Shown: piece after piece, positions 15,870 to 24,342 of the stretch | How positions within the stretch are numbered: position 1 is the stretch's first letter | How the letters are laid out: every line of letters starts with the position of its first letter | Assembly: GCA_052143895.1 (NCBI GenBank) | Contig: JBKQRT010000296.1 | Coordinates: forward strand, 14,947-78,946 | Reading direction: 5' to 3' | DNA from: Bog-756 sp052143895 | Lineage (GTDB): Bacteria; Actinomycetota; Acidimicrobiia; Acidimicrobiales; RAAP-2 | DNA: 64,000 nucleotides | Made by a program: the position numbers and the translations under genes | Notes under the pieces: model-generated | The model's database searches: none | What the model was told of the DNA's origin: nothing | What the model saw: the letters and a program-made list of their open reading frames with translations, nothing else

Positions 15870-16448
15870 TCAGAGCTCCGCTTCGTCCGGTACACGGCGC
15901 AGGTGCACGAATCCGAGGATGGTCAAGATCAGCATCACACCGGCGATCACGAAGCAGGTGATCGCGGCGTAGAGGGCGATCTGTCCCATCTGCCAGAAGG
16001 CGTAGGCCTCGAGCAGCAGCCCGCGCAGGGTCGTGCCCTGGAACACGGTCTGCACCTTGGCCTCGGCTGCGGTGTACGCCGGGGACCCCTTGGGGAGGGC
16101 CATCGCCTTCTCGGAGAGCTGGGCGTAGCTCAGGCCGCCACCGATCTCTTGGAGGTGGTACGCGATGAAGTGGTCGGCGTACGCTTCGGCCTGCTGGCCG
16201 GTGACCAGCTGCTGGCCGGCGTACTGCTCGATGTAGGGGATCATCACCGGCTCGATCTCGGTGCCCTGCTTCGCCTGGGCGAACGCCGCCCTAGCCGGGA
16301 AGGTGATCTGCTGCTGGGCCAGCTGATTGTGCACGTTCGAATTGGCGAAGCTGTAGGCCCACAGGCCCAGCGCGCCGGCGACGATGAGGAAGACCGTGAG
16401 GGCCGCCCCGACTGCGGTGAGAATGGCGTCGAAAGTCCTTCGTTTCAT
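15870..16448 (-). CDS. two-TM membrane protein of unknown function
   Basis: This 192-residue protein has a membrane helix near each end (ILTAVGAALTVFLIVAGALGL and ALYAAITCFVIAGVMLILTIL). Between them are about 105 hydrophilic residues rich in Gln and Ala (QLAQQQITF, QYAGQQLVTGQQAEAYADHF), predicted to lie outside the membrane on one side. The start ATG at 16448 has GAGGCAA upstream, a modest ribosome binding site. I do not recognise a named family. It stands between a convergent membrane protein and the PFK gene, with ~110 bp to the latter. Confidence 0.65.
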   Translation of the reverse strand: MKRRTFDAILTAVGAALTVFLIVAGALGLWAYSFANSNVHNQLAQQQITFPARAAFAQAKQGTEIEPVMIPYIEQYAGQQLVTGQQAEAYADHFIAYHLQEIGGGLSYAQLSEKAMALPKGSPAYTAAEAKVQTVFQGTTLRGLLLEAYAFWQMGQIALYAAITCFVIAGVMLILTILGFVHLRRVPDEAEL

Positions 16449-16559
16449 GGAGATTGCCTCGTTCCGTGGCCTCTGGATATTGCAGCCAGGCTACGGACAC
16501 GGATGCGGCCGAAACTAGGGTCTTTGGTCCCGATCGTCGCCGCCGACGACGATCGGCGC

Positions 16560-17597
16560 CTACCCCAGGAACGGACCGGCGACCTCGCGGTAGAGCCGCA
16601 GGTCGACCGTCTTCGGCGTTCCCGTCGCGTCGGACAGCGGGATCCTGTCGATCCGACCCGCGTTGAGGGCGACCATCGTGCCGAACGCTCCGTCGTGGAC
16701 GGCGGCGAGCGCCTCGGTTCCGAAGCGGGTGGCGAGGACCCGGTCGTAGGCGGTCGGCGTGCCGCCCCGCTGGATGTGCCCGAGGACGGTCGCCCGGCAC
16801 TCGAACCCGGTGCGTCGCTCGATCTCCGAGGCAAGGACCGAGCCGATCCCACCGAGCCGCGCATGGCCGAACTGGTCGACGGGGGAGCCCGGGGACGCCG
16901 CCGCCGCAGCGTCGTCCACCGGGTGCGCCCCTTCGGCGACGACGACGGTCGAGAAGAACCGACCGCCGCCATGCCGCCGGATCAACCGCTCGCAGACGTC
17001 GTCGATCGAGAACGGCACCTCCGGGATGAGGATTTCCGCGGCACCCCCCGCCATCCCCGCGTGCACAGCGATGTGACCGACGTTCCGCCCCATGACCTCG
17101 CAGACCATCACCCGGTGGTGGGACTCGGCCGTCGTCTGCAGTCGGTCGATGGCATCGGTGGCGATCTGCACGGCGGTGTCGAACCCGAAGGTCACCTCGG
17201 TGCCGGACAGGTCGTTGTCGATCGTCTTCGGTACCCCCACCACCGGAAGGCCCAGCTGGTACAGCCGGTCCGCTGCCCCGAGGGTGTCGTCACCCCCGAT
17301 CGCCACCACCGCGTCGATGCCGAGTTCGTCGATCGTGGCCAGTGCCCGGTCGGCACCGTCGTCGGTGGCGAAGGGGTTGGTGCGGGAGGTGCCCAGGACG
17401 GTCCCACCGCGTGTGAGGATCCCCCGGCAGCGCTCGGGGTCGAGATCGACGGTCCGGCCCTCGATCACACCGTTCCATCCGTCGAGGAACCCCACTGCCG
17501 AGTCCTGGTGGAGCACGGCGCCGGCGACGACGACCGCCCGGATGACGGCGTTGAGCCCGGGGCAGTCGCCACCCCCGGTGAGTATCCCGATTCGCAT
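16560..17597 (-). CDS. 6-phosphofructokinase, residues of the PPi-dependent type
   Basis: The enzyme phosphorylates fructose 6-phosphate. The 345-residue protein has the PFK layout: GILTGGGDCPGLN, GGDDT at 101-105, PKTIDND at 123-129 and MGRNVGHIA. In ATP-dependent enzymes the residues at 104 and 124 are usually Gly; here they are Asp104 and Lys124, the pair known to favour pyrophosphate in this family. I therefore infer a reversible PPi-PFK, as in some actinomycetes, though this needs an assay. The ATG at 17597 sits directly before RIGILTGGG; a start three codons upstream is possible. It is transcribed alone, and no other glycolytic gene is adjacent. Confidence 0.85.
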   Translation of the reverse strand: MRIGILTGGGDCPGLNAVIRAVVVAGAVLHQDSAVGFLDGWNGVIEGRTVDLDPERCRGILTRGGTVLGTSRTNPFATDDGADRALATIDELGIDAVVAIGGDDTLGAADRLYQLGLPVVGVPKTIDNDLSGTEVTFGFDTAVQIATDAIDRLQTTAESHHRVMVCEVMGRNVGHIAVHAGMAGGAAEILIPEVPFSIDDVCERLIRRHGGGRFFSTVVVAEGAHPVDDAAAAASPGSPVDQFGHARLGGIGSVLASEIERRTGFECRATVLGHIQRGGTPTAYDRVLATRFGTEALAAVHDGAFGTMVALNAGRIDRIPLSDATGTPKTVDLRLYREVAGPFLG

Positions 17598-17844
17598 GCC
17601 GTCCATCAAAGCACGGCGCCGTGGGCTGTTCGGGTGTCCCCAACCGCGACCGACCCCGGGCGGAAGCAGGGGTCGGCCACGGTCTCCCCTTTGGTCTTCG
17701 ACGGGGGGCTGACGAAGACATCCAGGTCATGACCTACGGATAAGCGGTACCTCACTCCGCCTTCCGCCCACGGTGCCCGAGAGGTGCGGGCGCCGCTGCG
17801 TCCATTCAACACCCGATGGCACCGATTGTCACCTCGAGCCACGC

Positions 17845-19143
17845 TCAGCGGTCGGCGGTCTCCACGTTAAGCAGGTGGGCGAAGCGCTCCCGGGCCTCCA
17901 TCCGGCGGGTGGGCACGTGCTCGCTCGGGACGTCGGTGGGCCGGTACCCCTTGAGGGTCTGCCGGGCCACGGTGACTCGGTGGACCTCGTCGGGACCGTC
18001 GTAGATGCGCGCCGCCCGTGCATGGCGGTACATCGACTCGAGCGGGAGATCGGTCGAGAACCCAAGCGCCCCGTGCACCTGGATGGCCCGATCGATCACG
18101 TTGTACAGGACCCCGGCGCCGTAGTACTTGATCATGGCGATCTCTACCCGGGCCGCCGACGCACCCTCGTTGTCCATCTTCCACGCCGCGTACAAGGTCA
18201 TGAGTCGGGCAGCGGTCATCTCCGCCAGCGAGTCGGCCACCCAGTTCTGGACCGTCTGCTTCTCCGCCAGCAGCGAGTGGTGCGTCGTGCGGGAGACGGC
18301 ACGCTCGCACAGCATGTCGAACGCGCGCCTCGACTGGCCGAGCCACCGCATGCAGTGGTGGATGCGGCCCGGGCCCAGGCGCTTCTGGGCCAACACGAAG
18401 CCCTCGCCCTCGAGACCCACCAAGTGCTCGTAGGGGACGCGCACCTCGCGGTAGACGATCTCGGCGTGGCCCCCGAACTTGCCGAAGTGCTCGACCGGGT
18501 CCTCCATGGTGGCGACGTCGCGCACGACGTCCACCCCGGGCGCGTCGGCGGGCACGATGATCATCGAGCACCCCTGGTAAGGATGCACGTCCGGATTGGT
18601 CACCGCCATGACGATGAGGAAGTCGGCCACGGAGCCGTTGGTGGTGAACCACTTGTGCCCGTTGATGACCCATTCGTCGCCATCCCTGACCGCGGTGGTG
18701 GAGATCATCGTGGGATCGGCGCCCGCCCCCGGTTCGGTCATCGAGAACCCGCTGCGCATCCATCCGTCGAGCAGGGGCTGCAGCCACCGCTCCCGCTGCT
18801 CCTCCCGGCCCGACGCCTCGATACCAACCGCCAGGAGTTCGGCGTTGCCCGAGTCGGGGGCGTTGTTGCCGAAGACCACCGGTCCGTAGGGGGTCTGACC
18901 GAGGATCTCGTGCATCAGGCCGAGCCGCACCTGGCCGAACCCGCCGCCGCCCAGGTCGACCGGGAGGTGCGACGCCCACAGCCCGCGGTCCTTCACCTCC
19001 GCCTGCAGCGGGGCGATCACGTCGAGCAAAGCGTCATACCCCAGGTCGAGCGTCTCGAGGGGGAAGACCTCGTCCCGGACGAACCGGCGCATCCACGCCA
19101 GCTGCTCCTCGAACTCCGCCTCGGTGGAAAAGTCCCATGCCAC
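17845..19143 (-). CDS. acyl-CoA dehydrogenase family protein (FadE-like)
   Basis: The protein oxidises an acyl-CoA at the alpha-beta position using FAD. The 432-residue length and motifs are standard: the Gly-rich substrate segment GFSMTEPGAGADPTM, GHKWFTTNGSVADF in the beta domain, and the C-terminal VHGALGFSTDLPLESMYRHAR with the FAD contact QVHGALG. QKRLGPGRIHHCMRWLGQ resembles the ACAD10/11 branch, so long or branched acyl substrates are possible. The start is the GTG at 19143, preceded by GGGAGAT. It is divergent from bioB with only 56 bp between starts. Confidence 0.87.
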   Translation of the reverse strand: MAWDFSTEAEFEEQLAWMRRFVRDEVFPLETLDLGYDALLDVIAPLQAEVKDRGLWASHLPVDLGGGGFGQVRLGLMHEILGQTPYGPVVFGNNAPDSGNAELLAVGIEASGREEQRERWLQPLLDGWMRSGFSMTEPGAGADPTMISTTAVRDGDEWVINGHKWFTTNGSVADFLIVMAVTNPDVHPYQGCSMIIVPADAPGVDVVRDVATMEDPVEHFGKFGGHAEIVYREVRVPYEHLVGLEGEGFVLAQKRLGPGRIHHCMRWLGQSRRAFDMLCERAVSRTTHHSLLAEKQTVQNWVADSLAEMTAARLMTLYAAWKMDNEGASAARVEIAMIKYYGAGVLYNVIDRAIQVHGALGFSTDLPLESMYRHARAARIYDGPDEVHRVTVARQTLKGYRPTDVPSEHVPTRRMEARERFAHLLNVETADR

Positions 19144-19187
19144 GGCGATCTCCCGGTCTTCGTCTGTTGTCGGATGCCCCGGGCCAC

Positions 19188-19193
19188 TACCGT
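19188..19193 (+). promoter_or_regulatory. -10 hexamer TACCGT, leaderless-type promoter of bioB
   Basis: TACCGT is followed by exactly 6 nt and then the bioB ATG at 19200. No Shine-Dalgarno sequence precedes the ATG, which supports leaderless initiation and fixes the start. Confidence 0.6.
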
Positions 19194-19199
19194 AACGGC

Positions 19200-20306
19200 A
19201 TGCCCGGCGACGTCCCTGCCACCCCCATCCGTACCACCGTCACCCTCACCGCACCCAACCAGGGCCGCGTCCCGGAGCGCTCCCCGCTCCCCGACATCGA
19301 CCCGGCGACGGCACGTGCGCGTCTGGCGTCGGCGGAGACCGCCCTGCTCGACGAGCGTCGGTTGCTCACCACCCTCGAGCTCGAAGCCCTGGCCGAGCTG
19401 CCCGACGGGTGGGTGACCTCGCTCGCCGCGCTCGCCCACCAGGTCCGGCTGGCCTGGTGCGGGCCCGAGGTCGAGGTCGAGGGCATCCTGTCGGCCAAGA
19501 CCGGCGGCTGCCCCGAGGACTGCCACTTCTGCTCGCAGTCGTCCCGGTTCGACACCCCGGTCAAGGCCACCCCCTTCCTCGACACCGACGAGGTGCTGCG
19601 GGCCGCCGAGGAGACCAGGGCCGCCGGCGCCACGGAGTTCTGCATCGTGCTAGCCGTGCGCGGCCCCGACGAGCGGACGATGCGGCGGATCCTGGAGCTC
19701 GTGCCCCTGGTCCGGGAAGAAACCGGGCTCAACGTGGCGGTCAGCGCCGGTCTGCTCTCAGACGAGCAGGCGCGGCGGTTCGCCGCCGGCGGGGTCCATC
19801 GCTACAACCACAATCTCGAGACCTCCCGGTCGTTCTTCCCGAACGTGGTGACGTCCCACACCTGGGAGGAGCGCCACGACACATGCTGTCTGGTCCGCCG
19901 AAACGGCATGGAGCTGTGCTGCGGCGCCCTCCTCGGGATGGGTGAGACGACCGCGCAACGCATCGAGCTGGTCATGCAGCTGCAGGAGCTCGATCCGACC
20001 GAGGTGCCGCTCAACTTCCTCAACCCCCGACCGGGCACGCCCCTCGGGGACGAGCAGCCCGTCGCCGCCTGGGAGGCCATCCGCTGGATCGCGCTCTTCC
20101 GTCTCGGGCTCCCCGGTGTGATCCTCCGCTACGCCGGTGGCCGCGAGGTCACCCTCCGCGAGCTGCAATCGATGGGGATGACCTCGGGCATCAACGCGCT
20201 TATCGTCGGCAACTACCTCACCACCCTGGGACGTTCAGCCGACGAGGACCTCCAGATGCTTGCCGATCTGCGCATGCCGGTCGCCGCCCTCACGGGCGTG
20301 CTCTGA
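19200..20306 (+). CDS. bioB: biotin synthase
   Basis: BioB inserts sulfur into dethiobiotin, the last step of biotin synthesis, by radical SAM chemistry. The 368-residue protein has the SAM-cluster cysteines C104, C108 and C111 in GGCPEDCHFCSQ. Of the second-cluster ligands known from E. coli BioB, I see Cys148 (TEFCIV), Cys240 (MELCCG) and Arg310 (ILRYAGGRE), but the position of the remaining Cys reads NVAVSAG, with Val181 where NIACSLG-like segments carry Cys. Two extra Cys, 229-230, occur in HDTCCLV. The small Cys-rich gene after it is a BsaP-like auxiliary protein. The start is set by the TACCGT hexamer 6 nt upstream. Confidence 0.93.
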   Translation: MPGDVPATPIRTTVTLTAPNQGRVPERSPLPDIDPATARARLASAETALLDERRLLTTLELEALAELPDGWVTSLAALAHQVRLAWCGPEVEVEGILSAKTGGCPEDCHFCSQSSRFDTPVKATPFLDTDEVLRAAEETRAAGATEFCIVLAVRGPDERTMRRILELVPLVREETGLNVAVSAGLLSDEQARRFAAGGVHRYNHNLETSRSFFPNVVTSHTWEERHDTCCLVRRNGMELCCGALLGMGETTAQRIELVMQLQELDPTEVPLNFLNPRPGTPLGDEQPVAAWEAIRWIALFRLGLPGVILRYAGGREVTLRELQSMGMTSGINALIVGNYLTTLGRSADEDLQMLADLRMPVAALTGVL

Positions 20307-20316
20307 GGGCCCGGCC

Positions 20317-20487
20317 GTGCCGAGCGGGTTCTGCACGGGCTGTGGCTCGCCCGCCTGTGCCGGCTGTCTGCGCGCCCTGGATCCACCGCGGTTCTGCCCG
20401 GACTGTGGTCGGCGGTTGACCGTCGTGGTGTCGCCGGGTGGCTACCGCGCCCGGTGCCGCGACCACGGAGCACTTCCCGCCGGGTAA
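20317..20487 (+). CDS. bsaP: BsaP-like biotin synthase auxiliary protein
   Basis: This 56-residue gene starts with GTG 10 bp after the bioB stop. It holds two CxxC-type knuckles, CTGCGSPACAGC and FCPDCGRR, followed by RARCRDHG. The pattern RFCPDCGRRLTVVV then GYRARCRDHG matches my knowledge of BsaP, a short Fe-S protein next to bioB in mycobacteria and needed there to form biotin. It is read by me from the sequence and was easy to miss because it is tiny and starts with GTG. It is co-transcribed with bioB. Assignment is by position plus motif; a generic zinc ribbon is the alternative. Confidence 0.72.
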   Translation: MPSGFCTGCGSPACAGCLRALDPPRFCPDCGRRLTVVVSPGGYRARCRDHGALPAG

Positions 20488-20521
20488 CGAGGGGGTCGAC
20501 CGGGGCCGCCGAACCCCCGGC

Positions 20522-20527
20522 TACGTT
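20522..20527 (+). promoter_or_regulatory. -10 hexamer TACGTT, leaderless-type promoter
   Basis: TACGTT is followed by 6 nt (GGCCGG) and the ATG at 20534 of the GAP-like membrane protein. The spacing matches bioB, maf and others in the window. Confidence 0.55.
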
Positions 20528-20533
20528 GGCCGG

Positions 20534-21205
20534 ATGGCAGCACTGCTGGCCTCCGTCCTCCCGCTGGCGGTGGGTGCAGCCATCAGTCCCACCCTCCTAG
20601 CGTTACAGCTGCTGGTGCTCTCCGGATCGTCGAAGCCCGTGGCCCGGGCGTGGGCCGTCGCCATCGGTGCCGCGGCGGTACTGGCCGCCTTCTCGCTGCT
20701 GGGCCTGACCGTGCTCGACCACCTGCACTCGGGCCACCGTCACCACTCACTGCAGGGAGCGGTGATCCTGTTCGCCGGCGCCGGGCTGATGGGCCTGCTC
20801 GCCGTGCGCTCGATGCTCAGACGCCCGACGGCCGCCGAACAGCAGAAGACGCACACGGCCGGGCGGCTCGACACGGCGCCGACCTACTGGTTCGCCGGCG
20901 TCGGAGCCGTCGGCATGGTGGTCAACTTCTCCACGCTCGTCCTCTTCCTGCCCGCCCTCCACGAGATCACCCGGTCGGCGGCGGACCTCGTGGCCCGGAG
21001 CGTGGCCTTCGCTCTGCTGTTCGTCATCACCTTGCTGCCGGTGCTCGCCCCGGTGGGGGCGGTCACGGTGCTGGGCCCCCGTGCGGATCCGGCACTGGCC
21101 GCCACCCACGCCTTCGTCGACCGGAACTCCCGGCGGATCGGCATCGTCATCGAGGTGGTCTTCACCGTCTATCTGGTGTGGCGGGGGCTCGGCGAGCTCC
21201 CCTGA
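20534..21205 (+). CDS. GAP (Sap/SfLAP)-like multi-pass membrane protein
   Basis: The 223-residue product has about six membrane helices, for example SVLPLAVGAAISPTLLALQLLVL, AVAIGAAAVLAAFSLLGLTVL, AVILFAGAGLMGLLAV and IGIVIEVVFTVYLVW. The N-terminal AISPTLLALQ loop and the hydrophilic middle (RRPTAAEQQKTHTAGRLD) fit the GAP family of actinobacteria, members of which help move glycolipids to the cell surface and resemble LysE exporters in topology. Substrate is unknown. It lies after bsaP with its own predicted leaderless promoter, so it need not belong to the biotin operon. Confidence 0.68.
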   Translation: MAALLASVLPLAVGAAISPTLLALQLLVLSGSSKPVARAWAVAIGAAAVLAAFSLLGLTVLDHLHSGHRHHSLQGAVILFAGAGLMGLLAVRSMLRRPTAAEQQKTHTAGRLDTAPTYWFAGVGAVGMVVNFSTLVLFLPALHEITRSAADLVARSVAFALLFVITLLPVLAPVGAVTVLGPRADPALAATHAFVDRNSRRIGIVIEVVFTVYLVWRGLGELP

Positions 21206-21218
21206 CCTCGGGCGCCGG

Positions 21219-21500
21219 TCAGCCGGCAGGCACCTTCCACCCGCGTCCCTCGGCGATCTCCTTGCAGGTGGGGCACAGCGGATAACGCTTGGGATTGCGC
21301 CCCGGGACCCAGATCTTCCCGCACAGCGCCTTGACCGCGGTCCCGTTGACCATGCCCTCGACCACCGACGGCCCGGCCGAGATGAAGTCGCCCTTCTCCG
21401 GCTTGAAGCCCTCGAGCACGATGTGCGACATGCGCTCGTGGTCACCGTCGAGCTCGGGGTCGACCCGGGTCGGCGCCAGCGTGATTCCTTCGTCGGTCAT
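21219..21500 (-). CDS. DUF3039 family protein
   Basis: The ATG at 21500 gives 93 residues. The conserved actinobacterial DUF3039 pattern is clear: RMSHIVLEGFKPEKGDFISA, VVEGMVNGTAVKALCGKIW and RNPKRYPLCPTCKEI. One Cys (ALCGK) plus the CPTC pair could bind a metal. No function is known for the family. It is convergent with the GAP-like gene and divergent from maf, with 74 bp between the two starts. Confidence 0.85.
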   Translation of the reverse strand: MTDEGITLAPTRVDPELDGDHERMSHIVLEGFKPEKGDFISAGPSVVEGMVNGTAVKALCGKIWVPGRNPKRYPLCPTCKEIAEGRGWKVPAG

Positions 21501-21562
21501 GCCACCAGGATCGCGCACCGACCCGGGCCGCGCCCGGCGCCCGACGGTCGAAGGTCACGCCC

Positions 21563-21568
21563 TACGCT
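21563..21568 (+). promoter_or_regulatory. -10 hexamer TACGCT, leaderless-type promoter of maf
   Basis: TACGCT ends 6 nt before the ATG at 21575; the 6 nt CTGGGC contain no ribosome binding site. Confidence 0.55.
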
Positions 21569-21574
21569 CTGGGC

Positions 21575-22180
21575 ATGCCCGAACGCACCCTCGTGCTCGC
21601 CTCTGGCTCGCCGGCCCGGCTGCGACTGCTCCGCGACGCCGGGCTCGACCCCAAGGTCGTGGTGAGCGGGATGGACGAGGAGGACGTCGAGGCCGGGGAC
21701 ACGGTGGCGGTGGTGACGGTGCTGGCCGAGCGCAAGGCGGCGGCGGTCGTCGACCCCACCGGCCGGTCCGTGGTGGTGGGGTGCGATTCGATGCTCGAAT
21801 TCGACGGGCGGGGCCACGGGAAGCCCGCATCCGAGGAGGAGGCACGGCAGTGGCTCCGCGCCATGCGGGGCCGATCGGGGATCCTGTTCACCGGCCACTG
21901 CGTGATCGACGAGGCGACGGGGCGCCGGGTGTCCGGCGTGGCCGGCACCACGGTGCGGTTCGGCATGACCACCGATACCGAGCTCGAGGCCTACCTGGCC
22001 ACCGGGGAGGCGCTGGCCGTCGCCGGCGGATTCACCCTCGACGGCCGCTCGGCGCCGTTCATCGACGGGGTGGACGGGGACCCGGGCAACGTGATCGGTC
22101 TGTCGCTCCCCTTGTTGCGCTCGCTCCTCGCCGACCTGGGTATCTCCATCACTGAACTGTGGACGGGGACCGCGACGTGA
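21575..22180 (+). CDS. maf: Maf-family nucleotide pyrophosphatase
   Basis: Maf proteins hydrolyse non-canonical or canonical nucleoside triphosphates to monophosphates, a house-cleaning role linked to division control. The 201-residue protein begins with the family signature LVLASGSPARLRLLRDAGL, with the catalytic-region SGSPAR. VVGCDSML takes the place of the usual conserved Asp segment, and GKPASEEEA and GGFTLDGRSAPFIDGVDGDPGNVIGLSL close the site. Its stop overlaps the GTG of the next gene by 4 bp, so maf and the dus-type gene form a coupled pair. It may also read through to further downstream DNA, now a pseudogene. Confidence 0.9.
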   Translation: MPERTLVLASGSPARLRLLRDAGLDPKVVVSGMDEEDVEAGDTVAVVTVLAERKAAAVVDPTGRSVVVGCDSMLEFDGRGHGKPASEEEARQWLRAMRGRSGILFTGHCVIDEATGRRVSGVAGTTVRFGMTTDTELEAYLATGEALAVAGGFTLDGRSAPFIDGVDGDPGNVIGLSLPLLRSLLADLGISITELWTGTAT

Positions 22181-23322
22181 CGGCGTCCACCGCGGCGCCG
22201 CCCGTGCCGGCCCTCAGCCTGGGAGCGATGGTGGTCGATCCGCCGGTGGTGCTCGCCCCCATGGCCGGCGTGACCAACCTCGCCTTCCGACGGTTGTGCC
22301 GGACGTTCGGTGCCGGGCTCTACGTGAGCGAGATGATCACCGCCCGGGCCCTGGTCGAGGGCAACGCCAAGACCCTGGCCATGGCCTCGTTCGCCGAGGA
22401 CGAGCCGGTGCGGAGCGTGCAGCTGTGCGGCGTGGACCCCAGGGTGATGGGGGCGGCGGTGCGTCGCCTGGTCGACGAGGTGGGCGTCGACCACATCGAC
22501 CTCAACTTCGGCTGCCCGGCGGCCAAGGTCACCCGGCAGGGCGGCGGAGCCGCCCTGCCGGTACACCGCACCTTGTTCCGAGCCATCGTGGCCGCCGCCG
22601 TGACGTCCGCCGGCCGGGTGCCGGTCACCGTCAAGATGCGGCTGGGCATCGACGACGCCCACGTCACCTACCTCGACGCCGGACGCATCGCCGAGGACGA
22701 GGGAGTCGCGGCGCTGACCCTGCACGCCCGCACGGCCGAGCAGCTCTACTCGGGATCGGCCGACTGGCCGGCGATCGCCGCCCTCAAGGCGGCGGTGTCC
22801 TCGATCCCGGTCCTCGGGAACGGGGACCTCTGGGCAGCGTCCGACGCCCTGGCCATGGTGGCCTCGACCGGCTGCGACGGCGTGGTGGTCGGACGGGGGT
22901 GCCTCGGCCGGCCCTGGCTGTTCCGCGACCTGGCCGACGCCTTCGCCGGCCGCCCCCGGCGGGAACCGCCGTGCCTGGGCGAGATCGTCGACATGATGCG
23001 CACCCACGTCCGGCTCCTGTGCGTGACCTTCGGGGACGACCTCGGGGTGCGCCAGTTCCGCAAGCATGCCGGGTGGTACCTCGCCGGACTGCCCGTGGGC
23101 CCGCAGGTCCGGCGGTCCCTGGGGCAGGCGGCCACGCTCGTCGAGGTGGACGAGCTGCTCGGCGGGCTCGACCGGCAGCTCACCTTCCCCCCGGAGGCGG
23201 TGCGCGTGGCACGGGGACACACCAACGGCCCCCGACCCGTCCATCTCCCGTCGGGATGGCTCGACCGGGTGGACGACCCGAGGCCCCCCGAGGGCGGCGA
23301 CCTGCTCGTCTCCGGAGGCTGA
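22177..23322 (+). CDS. dus: tRNA-dihydrouridine synthase (Dus family)
   Basis: Dus enzymes reduce uridine to dihydrouridine in tRNA D-loops using FMN. The 381-residue protein shows the TIM-barrel motifs: VLAPMAGVTNLAFRRLCR, QLCGVDPRVMGAAVRRL, NFGCPAAKVTRQGGGAAL with the catalytic Cys, TVKMRLGID, TLHARTAEQLYSG and GNGDLW before GRGCLGRPWLF. Placement within DusB is likely for actinobacteria but not proven. I start at the GTG at 22177 that overlaps the maf stop; an in-frame GTG at 22159 is an alternative. It lies in the same transcription unit as maf. Confidence 0.92.
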   Translation: MTASTAAPPVPALSLGAMVVDPPVVLAPMAGVTNLAFRRLCRTFGAGLYVSEMITARALVEGNAKTLAMASFAEDEPVRSVQLCGVDPRVMGAAVRRLVDEVGVDHIDLNFGCPAAKVTRQGGGAALPVHRTLFRAIVAAAVTSAGRVPVTVKMRLGIDDAHVTYLDAGRIAEDEGVAALTLHARTAEQLYSGSADWPAIAALKAAVSSIPVLGNGDLWAASDALAMVASTGCDGVVVGRGCLGRPWLFRDLADAFAGRPRREPPCLGEIVDMMRTHVRLLCVTFGDDLGVRQFRKHAGWYLAGLPVGPQVRRSLGQAATLVEVDELLGGLDRQLTFPPEAVRVARGHTNGPRPVHLPSGWLDRVDDPRPPEGGDLLVSGG

Positions 23323-23344
23323 CCGGCCCGGCGCACCGTCGCCC

Positions 23345-24200
23345 CGGACGGGCGGCCTGCGGGGCCGGCGCGCCGCGGTGGTGGGTGCCAACGTGGCCTG
23401 CTATCTGGTCCACGCACTGGCCGGCGGACCCGGGTTTGCCGAGCGCGACCGCGGGCTGGCCCGGTCGTTCGCCGAGGCGGCTGCCCGGGCGGGAACCGGC
23501 CGGATCGTCGAGCTCCGGGCCGCCGTGGTCCTCGGTGCGGGGGGACATCTCCTTCGAGATGCTGCGCGACCTCACCGAGCGCCGGCCGCTCATGGTGTGC
23601 CAACGGTGGGTCAACACCCGGGTCCAGCCCATCGCCCCGCGCGACCTGCCCGACTCCTCGGCGAGGCATTGGGTGTCGAGGCCGGCGTCTACGAGATCAG
23701 CTGCCTGGACGTGACCACCTACCGCGAGATGATGGACGCCTCCGCCCGGGTCCGGGGGCTGCGGCGTCCGACCATCGTGAAGGTCACCGTCCTCAGCCCG
23801 TCCCTCTCCACCACTGGGTCGACCTGGTCACCCCGGTGGACGCCACGGTCAGCCACTCCCTCATCGAAAGCCTGGCGAGCGAGGTCACCGTGCGGGCGGC
23901 CGAACGGACCGGACGTCTTCACCGTGCGCCCGATCCCGTGGAGGCGGCCATCGGCGCCGCCCTCGCCGACCACAGGCGTTGCTCTTCAGCTCGCGGGACT
24001 CGTTCAGCGGCGAGGCATGGCTCGGGGTGCGGGTGGCCGGCACCCACCCGACCCGCATCGAGCAGGAGGGCTCGCTCCGCACGAAGGGCCTGGTGGGCAT
24101 GGCCTCCTGGTGGCTGCTGTGGCCCGTCCATCTGCTGGCCTTCCGGTCCATGGTCCGTCACCGGGTGGTACCCGCCGCTTCGCCCGCCGCTTCGCCCGGC
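23345..24200 (+). pseudogene. decayed NmrA/SDR-type (DUF2867-like) oxidoreductase gene
   Basis: Recognisable pieces of one protein appear in order in three frames: VACYLVHALAGGPGFAERD, then DISFEMLRDLTERRPLMV and VNTRVQPIAPRDLPD, then EAGVYEISCLDVTTYREMM, then HWVDLVTPVDATVSHSL, then LFSSRDSFSGEAWLGV and HPTRIEQEGSLRTKGLVG. The joins need about four single-base changes, near 23539-23544, 23651-23656, 23808-23809 and 23971-23980. The N-terminal dinucleotide-binding part is missing because only ~70 bp separate it from the dus stop, and a segment is lost between GTGRIV and ELRAAVV. With both truncation and frameshifts, real decay is more likely than sequencing error alone. Confidence 0.75.
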
Positions 24201-24342
24201 GCTTGGCCGGGACGGCGCGCCGTGAACAGTGAGTGGCGGCGTCCGCCGGTACCCGGTGCTGTGGGACAATGGAGCCGCTGACCACCGCAGTCCCGCTCGC
24301 TCGCGGTCCGATCATCCCGGGCCCGGCCCGGTCAGCCCCCTC

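Noticed and set aside
17610..17844. 78-residue minus-strand frame between the PFK gene and the acyl-CoA dehydrogenase gene
   Set aside because: No SD, no recognisable family and odd composition; the 235 bp look like promoter and intergenic DNA.
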